From contig JANWIU010000112.1 in assembly GCA_025449725.1 (NCBI GenBank), positions 1-9,266 of the forward strand: DNA of 9,266 bases, written 5' to 3'. Each line of letters opens with the position of its first letter. Position 1 is the stretch's first letter. The DNA is from Pseudobdellovibrio sp. (GTDB lineage: Bacteria; Bdellovibrionota; Bdellovibrionia; Bdellovibrionales; Bdellovibrionaceae). The position numbers were made by a program, and so were the translations under genes. The notes beneath the pieces were generated by a model. The model worked only from the letters and a program-made list of their open reading frames with translations, searched no databases and had not been told where the DNA came from. This document shows positions 1 through 7,326 of this stretch, piece by piece.

Positions 1-3000
1 CCGGCCACCATCATGACGGATCCGGAAATTGCCACGCGCACCTATATCGAACCATTGAAGTTTGATTATCTTAAAAAAATTATCGAAGTTGAAAAACCGG
101 AAGCAGTGATTCCTACCCTGGGAGGGCAAACGGCATTGAACCTAGCCCTTGAGTTAGAGCGCCGGGGAGTTTTAAAAGAAAACAATGTTCGCATGCTTGG
201 TGCGACACCTTCGGTAATTGAAGCTGCTGAAGACCGCGAAAAATTCCGTTCAATACTCGATGAATTAGGCGCCCGTTACCCGCAAAGTGAAATGGTTAGA
301 AGCTATGATCAGGGTTTAGTGGCGGCGGAACGCCTAGGTTATCCACTGATATTACGGCCTAATTACACTCTCGGCGGTGGTGGTGGTGGAATCGCTTACA
401 CACCGCTAGAATACACCAACATGTTGGCTCAGGCGCTGCATGAAAGCCCCACTTCGGAAGTTTTAGTAGAAGCCAGCATTCTGGGATGGAAGGAATTTGA
501 GCTTGAAGTGATGCGCGATTCTTCCGGAACTTTTGTGGTTGTCTGTTCGATCGAAAATTTTGATCCTTGTGGTGTTCACACCGGCGACAGCATTACCGTC
601 GCGCCTCAACAGACTTTAACTGACAGCGAATATCAGGCGATGAGAGACGAAGCTTGCCGGATCATCAATCGCGTTGGTGTACAAACCGGCGGCGCCAACG
701 TGCAGTTTGCTGTTCATCCGTTGACCGGCGAACGCGTGGTAATTGAAATGAATCCGCGTGTTTCTCGCTCTTCTGCACTTGCAAGTAAAGCAACGGGGTT
801 TCCTATCGCAAAAATCGCAGCTTTGCTTGCAGTTGGCTACCAACTGGATGAGCTGAAAAACGATATCACGAAAGTTACACCGACATGTTATGAGCCTGCA
901 TTAGATTATGTAGTAACAAAAATCCCTAAATTTGCTTTCGAAAAAATTCAGGGATCTAAAGATTTACTGACGACACAAATGAAGAGCGTTGGCGAAGTGA
1001 TGGCCATTGGCCGCACTTTTCAAGAATCCATGATGAAGGCGTTAGCTTCGCTTGAAGTCAGTCAAGAAGGCGTTCCGGATATTCATTTTAATCTGCAAAA
1101 GATTTCCTATCCGAATTCTCAAAGAATTTGGCATATCTTTCAGGCTTTAAGACACGGCATCAGCATTGAACAAATCAATGACCTTACAAAAATTCATCCA
1201 TGGTTTTTAGAGCAGTTACAGTCGATTGTCGATTTCGAAACAGTTATCAAATCTTCTGATCTGGATGAAAACGTAATATTAAAAGCGAAACGTAAGGGTT
1301 TCACAGATGCCCGCATTGCGAAGCTAAAAGGTAAATCTGCTTCTGAAATTTCGAAAATCCGCCGTGAATATAAAATTCATCCTTCTTATTTGCAGGTCGA
1401 TACTTGCGCAGGTGAATTTGCCTCGTCAACTCCGTATTTTTATTCAACATACTGGAGTAAAATTCCTTTTTCTTCTCCGCCTACAAAACCGGTTGTGGCA
1501 GTCATTGGTAGCGGCCCTAACCGAATCGGGCAGGGGATTGAGTTTGATTACAGTTGCGTGCGCGGTGTAAAGGCCTTGCAAAAGCTCGGTTACGCGGTGG
1601 CGATGCTGAACTCAAATCCGGAAACTGTTTCGACCGATTATGACACTTCCGATTATTTATTTTTCGAACCTTTAACGGTGGAATCCTTAACCGAGGTATT
1701 TACTTGTATTAAAACCGAAGGATTTATCGCCCAATTGGGCGGCCAGACGCCGATTAATCTGGCTTCAGATCTTGAAAAGAACGGCTTCAAACTTTTAGGC
1801 TCCACAATGGAAACATTGGATCAGGCTGAGGATAGAAAACTATTTTCGCAAATTTGCCGTGAGTTAAATTTGAAGATTCCCCAGTCTGCGATGGCGGGTT
1901 CAATGACCGAAGCCCTTAAGCATGAAAGTTCTGTCGGCTATCCAATGATTTGCAGACCGAGCTACGTTATTGGCGGACGACGTATGGAAGTCATCGAAAA
2001 TAAGCAGGAATTACAGTCCTACTTTATGCGCCATATGGATTTTATCGGCGAAGCGAACCCATGCCTCATGGATCAATTTTTGTCCGGTGCTCTCGAAGTC
2101 GACGTGGACCTTATTCGGGGAAAAAACTGGATAATGGTAGGCGGAATTGTCGAACATATTGAAGCTGCAGGGGTTCATTCGGGCGACAGTATGGGAGTCG
2201 TGCCGCCGCAAAGGCTCAAGCCGGAAACACAAGAGAAAATTGAAAAGCTCAGTTGCGCATTAGCGGACAGAATGAAAATTTTAGGTCATTTGAATTTACA
2301 GCTCGCAATTAAAAATGACGAAATTTTTGTACTTGAAGCAAATCCTAGAAGTTCGCGCTCAGTTCCTTTTCTGGCGAAAGCCACCCAAATCCCACTGGTG
2401 GATCTTGGAATTAAGGCTCAAATGGGCTTGGAAATAACTCAACAGGAAAAAGAAGCTTACAATTGGCGTTCTTTAAAGATGATATGTGTAAAAGGTGTCG
2501 TGTTTCCATTTAAGAAATTCGCCGACAGCGATTCGATTTTGGGTCCTGAAATGAAATCGACCGGTGAAACAATGGGGCGTTCCGACAGTTACCCGGAGGC
2601 ATTGGTGAAAGCATTTGCTTCCAGTTATTTGAATTTGCCTGCCAGCGGGGAAGTGTTTTTGTCTTTACGTGATAAAGATAAGGAACCTATGCTTCCGCTG
2701 CTAAATAATCTGAAAAAATTAGGCTATAAATTTTCAGCGACAAAAGGTACGGCTGAATACTTAAATCGCGTTAATATCGACTGCCAGCAACTCAATAAAG
2801 TTCATGAAGGCCGGCCGCACTGTGTGGATCGGATCCGTTCTGGACAGATTAGTTTTGTTATCAATACGACTTCAGGTCGGCAATCTCTGGAAGCCAGCTT
2901 TGATATCCGTCGCGCGTGCACGGATTACAGTATTCCCTGCCTGACGGAAAGTGATGCGGCCGAAGCTTTTGTAATGGCTCTCGAAAAATCTAAGACTGGA

Positions 3001-3027
3001 CGTATCGAAGTATCTGCTTTACGATAA
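1..3027 (+). CDS. carB: Carbamoyl-phosphate synthase large subunit, 5'-truncated
   Basis: This is the synthetase subunit that makes carbamoyl phosphate from bicarbonate, two ATP and ammonia delivered by CarA, feeding pyrimidine and arginine synthesis in the cytoplasm. The frame is open from base 1: the codons before the Met at 13 give PATI, continuing into MTDPE as in the family's NPATIMTDPE motif. That Met is therefore internal and about 50 residues are missing upstream. Counting from it, the first ATP-grasp half has the glycine loop near 120-126 and the IEMNPRVSRSS metal/ATP motif near 244-254. The oligomerisation domain spans about 345-480. The second half opens with GSGPNRIGQGIEFDYS (499-514) and carries RPSYVIGG (648-655), EHIEAAGVHSGDS (714-726) and LEANPRSSR (774-782). 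The C-terminal MGS-like allosteric domain keeps ATKGTA, NKVHEGRPH and NTTSGR, matching the E. coli effector pocket. About 1,008 visible residues plus the missing part fit the usual ~1,060-1,075. It ends 4 nt before the next gene with no terminator between. Confidence 0.97.
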   Translation, partial: PATIMTDPEIATRTYIEPLKFDYLKKIIEVEKPEAVIPTLGGQTALNLALELERRGVLKENNVRMLGATPSVIEAAEDREKFRSILDELGARYPQSEMVRSYDQGLVAAERLGYPLILRPNYTLGGGGGGIAYTPLEYTNMLAQALHESPTSEVLVEASILGWKEFELEVMRDSSGTFVVVCSIENFDPCGVHTGDSITVAPQQTLTDSEYQAMRDEACRIINRVGVQTGGANVQFAVHPLTGERVVIEMNPRVSRSSALASKATGFPIAKIAALLAVGYQLDELKNDITKVTPTCYEPALDYVVTKIPKFAFEKIQGSKDLLTTQMKSVGEVMAIGRTFQESMMKALASLEVSQEGVPDIHFNLQKISYPNSQRIWHIFQALRHGISIEQINDLTKIHPWFLEQLQSIVDFETVIKSSDLDENVILKAKRKGFTDARIAKLKGKSASEISKIRREYKIHPSYLQVDTCAGEFASSTPYFYSTYWSKIPFSSPPTKPVVAVIGSGPNRIGQGIEFDYSCVRGVKALQKLGYAVAMLNSNPETVSTDYDTSDYLFFEPLTVESLTEVFTCIKTEGFIAQLGGQTPINLASDLEKNGFKLLGSTMETLDQAEDRKLFSQICRELNLKIPQSAMAGSMTEALKHESSVGYPMICRPSYVIGGRRMEVIENKQELQSYFMRHMDFIGEANPCLMDQFLSGALEVDVDLIRGKNWIMVGGIVEHIEAAGVHSGDSMGVVPPQRLKPETQEKIEKLSCALADRMKILGHLNLQLAIKNDEIFVLEANPRSSRSVPFLAKATQIPLVDLGIKAQMGLEITQQEKEAYNWRSLKMICVKGVVFPFKKFADSDSILGPEMKSTGETMGRSDSYPEALVKAFASSYLNLPASGEVFLSLRDKDKEPMLPLLNNLKKLGYKFSATKGTAEYLNRVNIDCQQLNKVHEGRPHCVDRIRSGQISFVINTTSGRQSLEASFDIRRACTDYSIPCLTESDAAEAFVMALEKSKTGRIEVSALR

Positions 3028-3031
3028 ATTC

Positions 3032-3895
3032 ATGTTTAGTAAGTTATTAACACTGGTTTTTTTCATACCTGTATTTTGTTATGCCGGTACTGAGGCTATT
3101 ACCATTGGTTTACTTCCCGGCGGGAGCCCAAAAGTCATTGAAAAAGAGGCCTTTGTGCTGGCTGAAAAACTTCAGCAAAAAATCGGGCGCCCGGTTGAAA
3201 TTTATATTTCCAAGAACTATACAGCGATGATCGAAGCTTTAAAAAATAAAAAGGTTGATCTGGCGGTTCTGTCATCTATGACATATGTTTCTGCAGAAAA
3301 AGAAGTAAATTTAAAGGTTCTCTTGAAAAAGACCTGGAGTAACAGCCCATTTTATTATTCAGCTATAGTTGTTTCTAAAAGCAGTAAAATTAAAAAATTT
3401 GCAGATCTAAAGAATAAATCTATCGCCTTCGTCGATGAAAAATCCACTTCGGGCTATTTGTATCCCCAAATTTACCTTAGAAAAAATAATTTTACGGATC
3501 AAACTTTCAAAAGCGTTGTATTTACAGGAAACCACGCTGCTTCCATTGACCTGTTAGAAAACAAAAAGGTAGATGCTGTTGCGGTGTTTTCTGATGACGA
3601 TAAAGCAAAATCCGGTGCATGGAACCGCTTTGCTAAAAATAAAAATTTCGCGATTCGCCCGGTGTGGATCAGTGATCCGATCCCAAATGATCCGATTGTG
3701 GTGCGGAATGATTTCTACGAAGCGAATACAAAGTTAACCCACGAAATAATGTACACATTGATTGAAGTTCAGAGCGAAAACACTGCCAACCTGACAGAAA
3801 TCTTAGGAACATCTGATCTCATGCCCGCAACTTCACGGCAATATGATCCTGTTAGAGAAGTTGTAAAAACCTTTCAATCGGTGATTAAATTATGA
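3032..3895 (+). CDS. PhnD-family periplasmic substrate-binding protein
   Basis: A 287-residue exported protein of the phosphate/phosphite/phosphonate-binding family (PhnD-like, type II periplasmic fold). Residues 1-19 look like a signal peptide (Lys4, hydrophobic core, cleavage near CYAG). Cys16 does not sit in a proper lipobox because Phe precedes it, so a soluble periplasmic protein is more likely than a lipoprotein. Family landmarks are ITIGLLPGGSP near 23-33, VDLAVLSSMTY (75-85), STSGYLYP (138-145), GNHAASIDLLENKKVDA (166-182) and IPNDPIVVR (217-225). The start is the ATG 4 nt after the carB stop. No good Shine-Dalgarno precedes it, so translation may depend on coupling to carB. Its stop overlaps the ATPase start (ATGA). 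No phnC- or phnE-type partner is visible. Instead it precedes an exporter-type ABC pair and pilus genes, in the place pilG holds in M. xanthus. The family is clear, but the ligand and any pilus role are inference. Confidence 0.85.
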   Translation: MFSKLLTLVFFIPVFCYAGTEAITIGLLPGGSPKVIEKEAFVLAEKLQQKIGRPVEIYISKNYTAMIEALKNKKVDLAVLSSMTYVSAEKEVNLKVLLKKTWSNSPFYYSAIVVSKSSKIKKFADLKNKSIAFVDEKSTSGYLYPQIYLRKNNFTDQTFKSVVFTGNHAASIDLLENKKVDAVAVFSDDDKAKSGAWNRFAKNKNFAIRPVWISDPIPNDPIVVRNDFYEANTKLTHEIMYTLIEVQSENTANLTEILGTSDLMPATSRQYDPVREVVKTFQSVIKL

Positions 3896-4635
3896 GTATT
3901 TTGGAAGTCAAAGGCCTGAATAAAAAATTCAGAACAGATTTTTACAAAAAACCTACGCATATTCTAAAAGATGTCAGTTTCACAATTGAACAGGGCCGCT
4001 TCGTCGGATTCATTGGACCTAATGGGGCAGGTAAGTCCACAACGATTAAATGTTTGCTGGAATTTATTTTTCCTGACAGTGGCGAGATTAAACTCTTTGG
4101 TAAAGACTTGTCTCTCGAACAGCGTGCGCGAATCGGTTACTTACCGGAGAGACCATTTTTCCAGGAATTTTTAACCGGAATTGAGTTCTTGAAACTTCAC
4201 TGGGACTTAGGAAACATGCCGCGGTCCAAATTTGAAGAAAAAGCCAAATCAATTCTGGAAGAAGTTAAGTTAACTCACGCGAAGGACCGTAAATTAAAAG
4301 CTTATTCAAAGGGAATGTTGCAAAGGATCGGCATTGCGCAGGCTCTTATTTGCGAACCGGATTTTTTGATTCTGGACGAACCGATGTCTGGCTTGGATCC
4401 TGATGGTAGAATTCTGGTCAAACAGATTCTTCGCGAGCTGAAAAAGAAAAACATGACCGTGCTCATGAGCAGTCACCTTCTTGAAGATGTGGAAGAGCTC
4501 TGCGATGACTTACTTATTATTCATTCCGGAAAAATTGAACATTCCGGAAACGTTAAAGACTTTAAAGTAAACTACGCAACCCTTGAAGAGGCCTATACCC
4601 ACTTCAAGTTGGACTGGGACAGATTACAGTCATGA
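3892..4635 (+). CDS. ABC transporter ATP-binding protein, ABC-2 type (pilH-like by position)
   Basis: A 247-residue nucleotide-binding subunit that should power the membrane protein encoded next. Visible motifs are Walker A GPNGAGKST (42-50), a GYLPE Q-loop region with Glu86 where many ABC proteins have Gln, signature YSKGM (138-142), Walker B FLILDEP (158-164), D-loop SGLDP (166-170) and the H-loop His195 in MSSHLLEDVEELC. The YSKGM signature and GYLPE are typical of ABC-2 exporter ATPases rather than of PhnC-type importer ATPases. The ATG overlaps the preceding stop by 4 nt, with a weak GGTGA ribosome site at about 3880-3884. Its own stop overlaps the permease start in the same ATGA manner, so the three genes look translationally coupled. 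Directly upstream of pilD, this position matches PilH of M. xanthus, an ABC ATPase needed for pilus assembly. This is not the CheY-like PilH of Pseudomonas. Family assignment is firm; pilH equivalence rests on synteny. Confidence 0.92.
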   Translation: MSILEVKGLNKKFRTDFYKKPTHILKDVSFTIEQGRFVGFIGPNGAGKSTTIKCLLEFIFPDSGEIKLFGKDLSLEQRARIGYLPERPFFQEFLTGIEFLKLHWDLGNMPRSKFEEKAKSILEEVKLTHAKDRKLKAYSKGMLQRIGIAQALICEPDFLILDEPMSGLDPDGRILVKQILRELKKKNMTVLMSSHLLEDVEELCDDLLIIHSGKIEHSGNVKDFKVNYATLEEAYTHFKLDWDRLQS

Positions 4636-5402
4636 AAAATTTGAGAACTATTTACAGTTTGGCGAAATTAACTGCCAGTGAGTGGATCAGGCTTAAATTT
4701 TTTCACGTTATTCTTGCGCTTGGTGTTCTTTTTATGGCCTTCAGCCATCTTCTTAGCTCGCTCACATTCTCCGTTCAGGAAAGACTTCTTTACGATTTCG
4801 GTCTCGGGGCATTGGAGATGGGTCTGATGATGATCGCCGGTTTGATCGGTTCGCATACGATTCAAAGGGAAGTCGACCGCAAAACTATGTTTTTACTTTT
4901 GGCTCGTCCAATTCCAAGAGCTCATGTGGTGCTTGGGTCATGGGGAGCGATTGTTATTCTTTCTTTGTTATTTACCGCTGGCTTTGTCACCTCTTTGCTT
5001 TTAACGGCTCCGGCAGACGTTCCTTACACCGGCGTTTTTATTTCTGCACTTTGTTCGTTTCAAAAATCTTGCGTAGTGACGGCTGTGGCGATTGCTTTTG
5101 GTGTCATGGTTCGGCCCATCATGGCGTTAGTGGCGTCGGTTTGTTATTGGATTTTATGCTACTCCATTGTTGATGTTGAATTTTTTGTTAAGAAACTGGA
5201 AATGGACATTGTTGCCGACGCAGTTCATTTATTTAAAAAGCTCTTGCCTGAATTTTATAATTATAACTGGAAGTCTTTCTACTACACTCAAAACATTCCT
5301 CAATGGAATGAGGTGGGATGGGTGACCCTTCACAATTTAGCATGGGCCATTGTTTGGTTACTGATCGGATCTCTCGTATTCAGAAGGAAAGAAATTGTTT
5401 GA
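4632..5402 (+). CDS. ABC-2 type transporter permease (pilI-like by position)
   Basis: A 256-residue integral membrane protein, the transmembrane partner of the ATPase just upstream. Hydrophobic segments fall at about 23-43, 57-76, 100-124, 137-158, 161-181 and 233-250, giving the six-helix layout of ABC-2 permeases. Between segments 2 and 3 lies the charged stretch IQREVDRKTMFLLLARPIPR (77-96), a form of the E-x-x-x-R-T-x-x-x-L-L-x-R-P-x-x-R loop common to this family, which probably contacts the ATPase. The region at about 183-232 is a polar, aromatic-rich periplasmic or interfacial loop. The ATG overlaps the ATPase stop by 4 nt, and the 3' end overlaps the pilD start by 8 nt. The position corresponds to pilI of M. 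xanthus. The transported substrate cannot be read from the sequence. It resembles exporter permeases, not the PhnE type expected to accompany a PhnD protein. Confidence 0.88.
   Translation: MKNLRTIYSLAKLTASEWIRLKFFHVILALGVLFMAFSHLLSSLTFSVQERLLYDFGLGALEMGLMMIAGLIGSHTIQREVDRKTMFLLLARPIPRAHVVLGSWGAIVILSLLFTAGFVTSLLLTAPADVPYTGVFISALCSFQKSCVVTAVAIAFGVMVRPIMALVASVCYWILCYSIVDVEFFVKKLEMDIVADAVHLFKKLLPEFYNYNWKSFYYTQNIPQWNEVGWVTLHNLAWAIVWLLIGSLVFRRKEIV
5382..5390 (+). promoter_or_regulatory. Ribosome-binding site for pilD
   Basis: The purine-rich stretch AGAAGGAAA contains an AAGGA-type Shine-Dalgarno core about 6-7 nt before the TTG at 5395. It lies inside the last codons of the permease gene and is the main reason for accepting the TTG as the pilD start. 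Confidence 0.6.
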
Positions 5403-6183
5403 CGCGGAAATCGTAATCTTAGTTTTCACTTTTCTTTTCGGAATTTCTTTCGGAAGTTTTGCAAACGTGCTGATTTACCGCTGGGCAAGAGAAGAATCTG
5501 TTTTAGCCGGACGCAGTTTTTGCGGCAGCTGCGGTGAAGATATTCCGTGGTATGACAACATTCCCATCCTTTCCTACTTTTTACTGAAAGGCCGTTGCTC
5601 AAACTGCGGCGGCAAGTTTTCGATTCAGTATCCTATCGTTGAGCTTTTCACCGGAATTTTATTCGTCTGGGTTGTCGCACTTTACGGTTTAACGTGGACG
5701 ACGATCGAAATGCTGATTTTAACTTACGGCTTAATGGTCGGAAGTTTTATCGACTGGGCTGAAATGATTTTGCCTGATGAAATCACGGTCGGAGGGATGA
5801 TTGTTGGGCTTATCGGTGCCGCACTAAATCCCGAGCGGGAATTTTTGGACGCCTTTTTGGGAGTTTTGTTCGGTGGCGGAAGTTTATGGTTAGTGGCCTA
5901 CATTTACTTCGTTTTTACCGGACGTGAAGGGCTGGGCGGAGGAGACATTAAACTTCTGGCGTTCATCGGAAGTATCTTAGGATGGAAATCGGTGCCTTTT
6001 GTAATTCTTTGTTCTTCAGTTGTCGGTTCGGTAGTGGGTCTGTTGATGTCACGAAATAACAAAGAAGGTTTGAGGACGGCGATTCCTTTTGGTCCATTCA
6101 TAGCTTTGGCGGCGTTTTTATATTTGTCAGGACTTAAGTCTGTTGGGATTTGGTATCTTCAGCTATTTTTTCCGGACATGTAA
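5395..6183 (+). CDS. pilD: Type IV prepilin leader peptidase / N-methyltransferase
   Basis: An inner-membrane aspartyl protease that removes the leader of type IV prepilins and pseudopilins and methylates the new N-terminal Phe. It is 262 residues, normal for the family. The N-terminal hydrophobic helix carries GSFANV (20-25). Two CxxC pairs (Cys43/Cys46 and Cys68/Cys71) form the zinc-binding cytoplasmic domain of full-length bifunctional PilD. The catalytic aspartates are seen in GSFIDWAEMILPDEIT (Asp120) and GLGGGDIKLLA (Asp184). IPFGPFIALAAF lies near 230-241 in the C-terminal membrane part. The start is TTG: no ATG is suitably placed, the next in-frame GTG is inside the conserved GSFANV region, and a good ribosome site precedes the TTG. 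The gene overlaps the permease by 8 nt, so it is probably the last cistron of the upstream transcription unit, although read-through into pilM is possible. Confidence 0.95.
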   Translation: MFDAEIVILVFTFLFGISFGSFANVLIYRWAREESVLAGRSFCGSCGEDIPWYDNIPILSYFLLKGRCSNCGGKFSIQYPIVELFTGILFVWVVALYGLTWTTIEMLILTYGLMVGSFIDWAEMILPDEITVGGMIVGLIGAALNPEREFLDAFLGVLFGGGSLWLVAYIYFVFTGREGLGGGDIKLLAFIGSILGWKSVPFVILCSSVVGSVVGLLMSRNNKEGLRTAIPFGPFIALAAFLYLSGLKSVGIWYLQLFFPDM

Positions 6184-6210
6184 TTCGAGCTAGACCATCT
6201 GGACTTGTGA

Positions 6211-6242
6211 CGCTCAAGCTTTGACAGACCTTAGACTGAGCG
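6211..6242 (+). repeat. Inverted repeat flanking the pilM promoter -35
   Basis: CGCTCA at 6211-6216 and its exact reverse complement TGAGCG at 6237-6242 are separated by 20 nt. The arms lie upstream of the -35 hexamer and directly before the -10 hexamer. With 6-bp arms and a long loop it makes a poor terminator: there is no T-run after it. It could be an operator for a dimeric regulator or a chance match. Confidence 0.35.
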
Positions 6243-6249
6243 AAATAAT
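6221..6249 (+). promoter_or_regulatory. Predicted sigma-70 promoter for pilMNOP
   Basis: TTGACA at 6221-6226 matches the -35 consensus exactly. AATAAT at 6244-6249 matches the -10 in five of six bases, and the spacer is exactly 17 bp. It lies in the only real intergenic gap of the window, facing pilM. The expected transcription start is near 6255-6257, which would leave a leader of about 15 nt. No sigma-54 (GG-N10-GC) or FliA-type element was seen in the gap. Confidence 0.65.
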
Positions 6250-6256
6250 GAAGATT

Positions 6257-6261
6257 GGGAG
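6257..6261 (+). promoter_or_regulatory. Ribosome-binding site for pilM
   Basis: GGGAG ends 9 nt before the ATG at 6271, an acceptable Shine-Dalgarno position. If the predicted promoter is used, this site sits at or very near the 5' end of the transcript. Confidence 0.6.
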
Positions 6262-6270
6262 TCTCAACTC

Positions 6271-7326
6271 ATGTTTTTTTCACCTAAGAAGATTGTCGGT
6301 ATCGATATCGGCTCAAGCTCCATCAAGTTAGCAGAACTTACCGTAAGTTCCGGTGGAGCTGTACTTGAAAATTTCGCGGTTGTTCCTTCTCCGCAGCAAG
6401 CCATTACAAACGGTGAAATCACAGACTCTATTTTGGTTGCGGACTCAATCCGTTCTGCATTCAGAGAGAATGGATTTAAAAATAAAAAAGCCTGCGTTGG
6501 TCTTTCAGGAACTGCAGTCATTATTAAAAAAATCAGTATACCCCGTGTAGAGCCAAAACGTCTGCGTGAGCAAGTTCAGTATGAGGCTGCGCAGTACCTC
6601 CCATTCGATGTCAGTCAGGTAACTTTAGAACATCACGTGTTGTCGTTTACAAGCAGCCCTGAAAATCTCGATGTTTTGGTTGTCGCCGCACAGAACGAAT
6701 ACATTTTAAATTATATCAGCTCTATCAATCAAGCGGGTTTGAAGTGCGGGATTTTGGACGTCAACAGTCTTGCGCTCGCTAATATTTTTGAACTCAATTA
6801 CGGTAAAACATCTGAGCCGGTAGCATTGTTTAATTTCGGCTCTAACATTACAAACTTTCTCGTCCTCTTCCAGGGTGAAGTTATCTTCTCCCGTGATATT
6901 CCTGTCGGAGGCTTCCACTTTACGAATGAAATCAGTAAAAACATGGGTATCACATTCGATGAAGCGGAGACCCTCAAGATCTCTCAAAGCGCCGAACAAA
7001 AAGAAGTACCTGAAGAGACTCGTACTTTTATGAATATCGCTCTTGATTACGTAACAGAAGAAATCCGCAACAGTATTGATTTTTATACTGCAACGGCGCA
7101 AGGTCATCTTATTACTAAGGCTTATTATACCGGTGGAGCGAGTTTAACAGTCGGATTGATTCAGCATCTTGTTGACGTTTTGAAACTCCCGTTTGAAACC
7201 TTTAATCCGGCCCAAAATATCAGATCAGGTTCTAAAAAAATTACGCCGCTGTACTTACAGCAAATCACTCCTTTCTGTGCAATTGCCTGCGGCCTCGGAG
7301 TCCGTTTGGTGGGGGATAATAAGTGA
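6271..7326 (+). CDS. pilM: Type IV pilus assembly protein PilM, actin-like
   Basis: A cytoplasmic actin/FtsA-fold protein that binds the N-terminal tail of PilN and links the pilus alignment complex to the cytoplasmic motor parts. It is 351 residues, the usual length. The phosphate-1 loop is GIDIGSSSIK (10-19). The stretch RVEPKRLREQVQYEAAQYLPFD (92-113, named here by its ends RVEPKR and YLPFD) is highly typical of PilM. The phosphate-2 region is LFNFGSNITN (186-195), with Asn188 where many relatives have Asp. SRDIPVGG (207-214) and the adenosine-site YYTGGAS (285-291) follow. The ATG is preceded by GGGAG and a near-consensus promoter. The final stop TGA overlaps the pilN GTG start by 4 nt. 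As first gene after the promoter it should set expression of the pilMNOP run. Confidence 0.95.
   Translation: MFFSPKKIVGIDIGSSSIKLAELTVSSGGAVLENFAVVPSPQQAITNGEITDSILVADSIRSAFRENGFKNKKACVGLSGTAVIIKKISIPRVEPKRLREQVQYEAAQYLPFDVSQVTLEHHVLSFTSSPENLDVLVVAAQNEYILNYISSINQAGLKCGILDVNSLALANIFELNYGKTSEPVALFNFGSNITNFLVLFQGEVIFSRDIPVGGFHFTNEISKNMGITFDEAETLKISQSAEQKEVPEETRTFMNIALDYVTEEIRNSIDFYTATAQGHLITKAYYTGGASLTVGLIQHLVDVLKLPFETFNPAQNIRSGSKKITPLYLQQITPFCAIACGLGVRLVGDNK

Noticed and set aside
372..390. GGT triplet run in carB as a microsatellite
   Set aside because: It encodes the conserved glycine-rich ATP-grasp loop, so the repetition follows from the protein constraint.
616..843. Cys-rich minus-strand short frame within carB
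   Set aside because: The cysteines are antisense products of conserved carB codons (the MNPRVSRSSALASK region). It is not a zinc protein.
4300..4330. YSKGM in place of LSGGQ in the ABC ATPase as a sign of a defective enzyme
   Set aside because: YSKGM-type signatures are common in ABC-2 exporter ATPases, and Walker A, Walker B and the H-loop are intact.
4522..4550. 11-bp direct repeat CATTCCGGAAA at 4522-4532 and 4540-4550
   Set aside because: It encodes the two HSG stretches of IHSGKIEHSGNV near the ATPase C terminus. It is within coding sequence, only two copies were seen, and there is no array.
6191..6206. Small hairpin CCA-TC-TGG after pilD as a possible terminator
   Set aside because: The stem is three clean base pairs plus a mismatch, the loop is 2 nt and no T-run follows, so it is too weak to call.
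6706..7107. Minus-strand 133-codon open frame inside pilM
   Set aside because: It lies fully within conserved pilM coding sequence, has no recognisable motif, and has no promoter or ribosome site.
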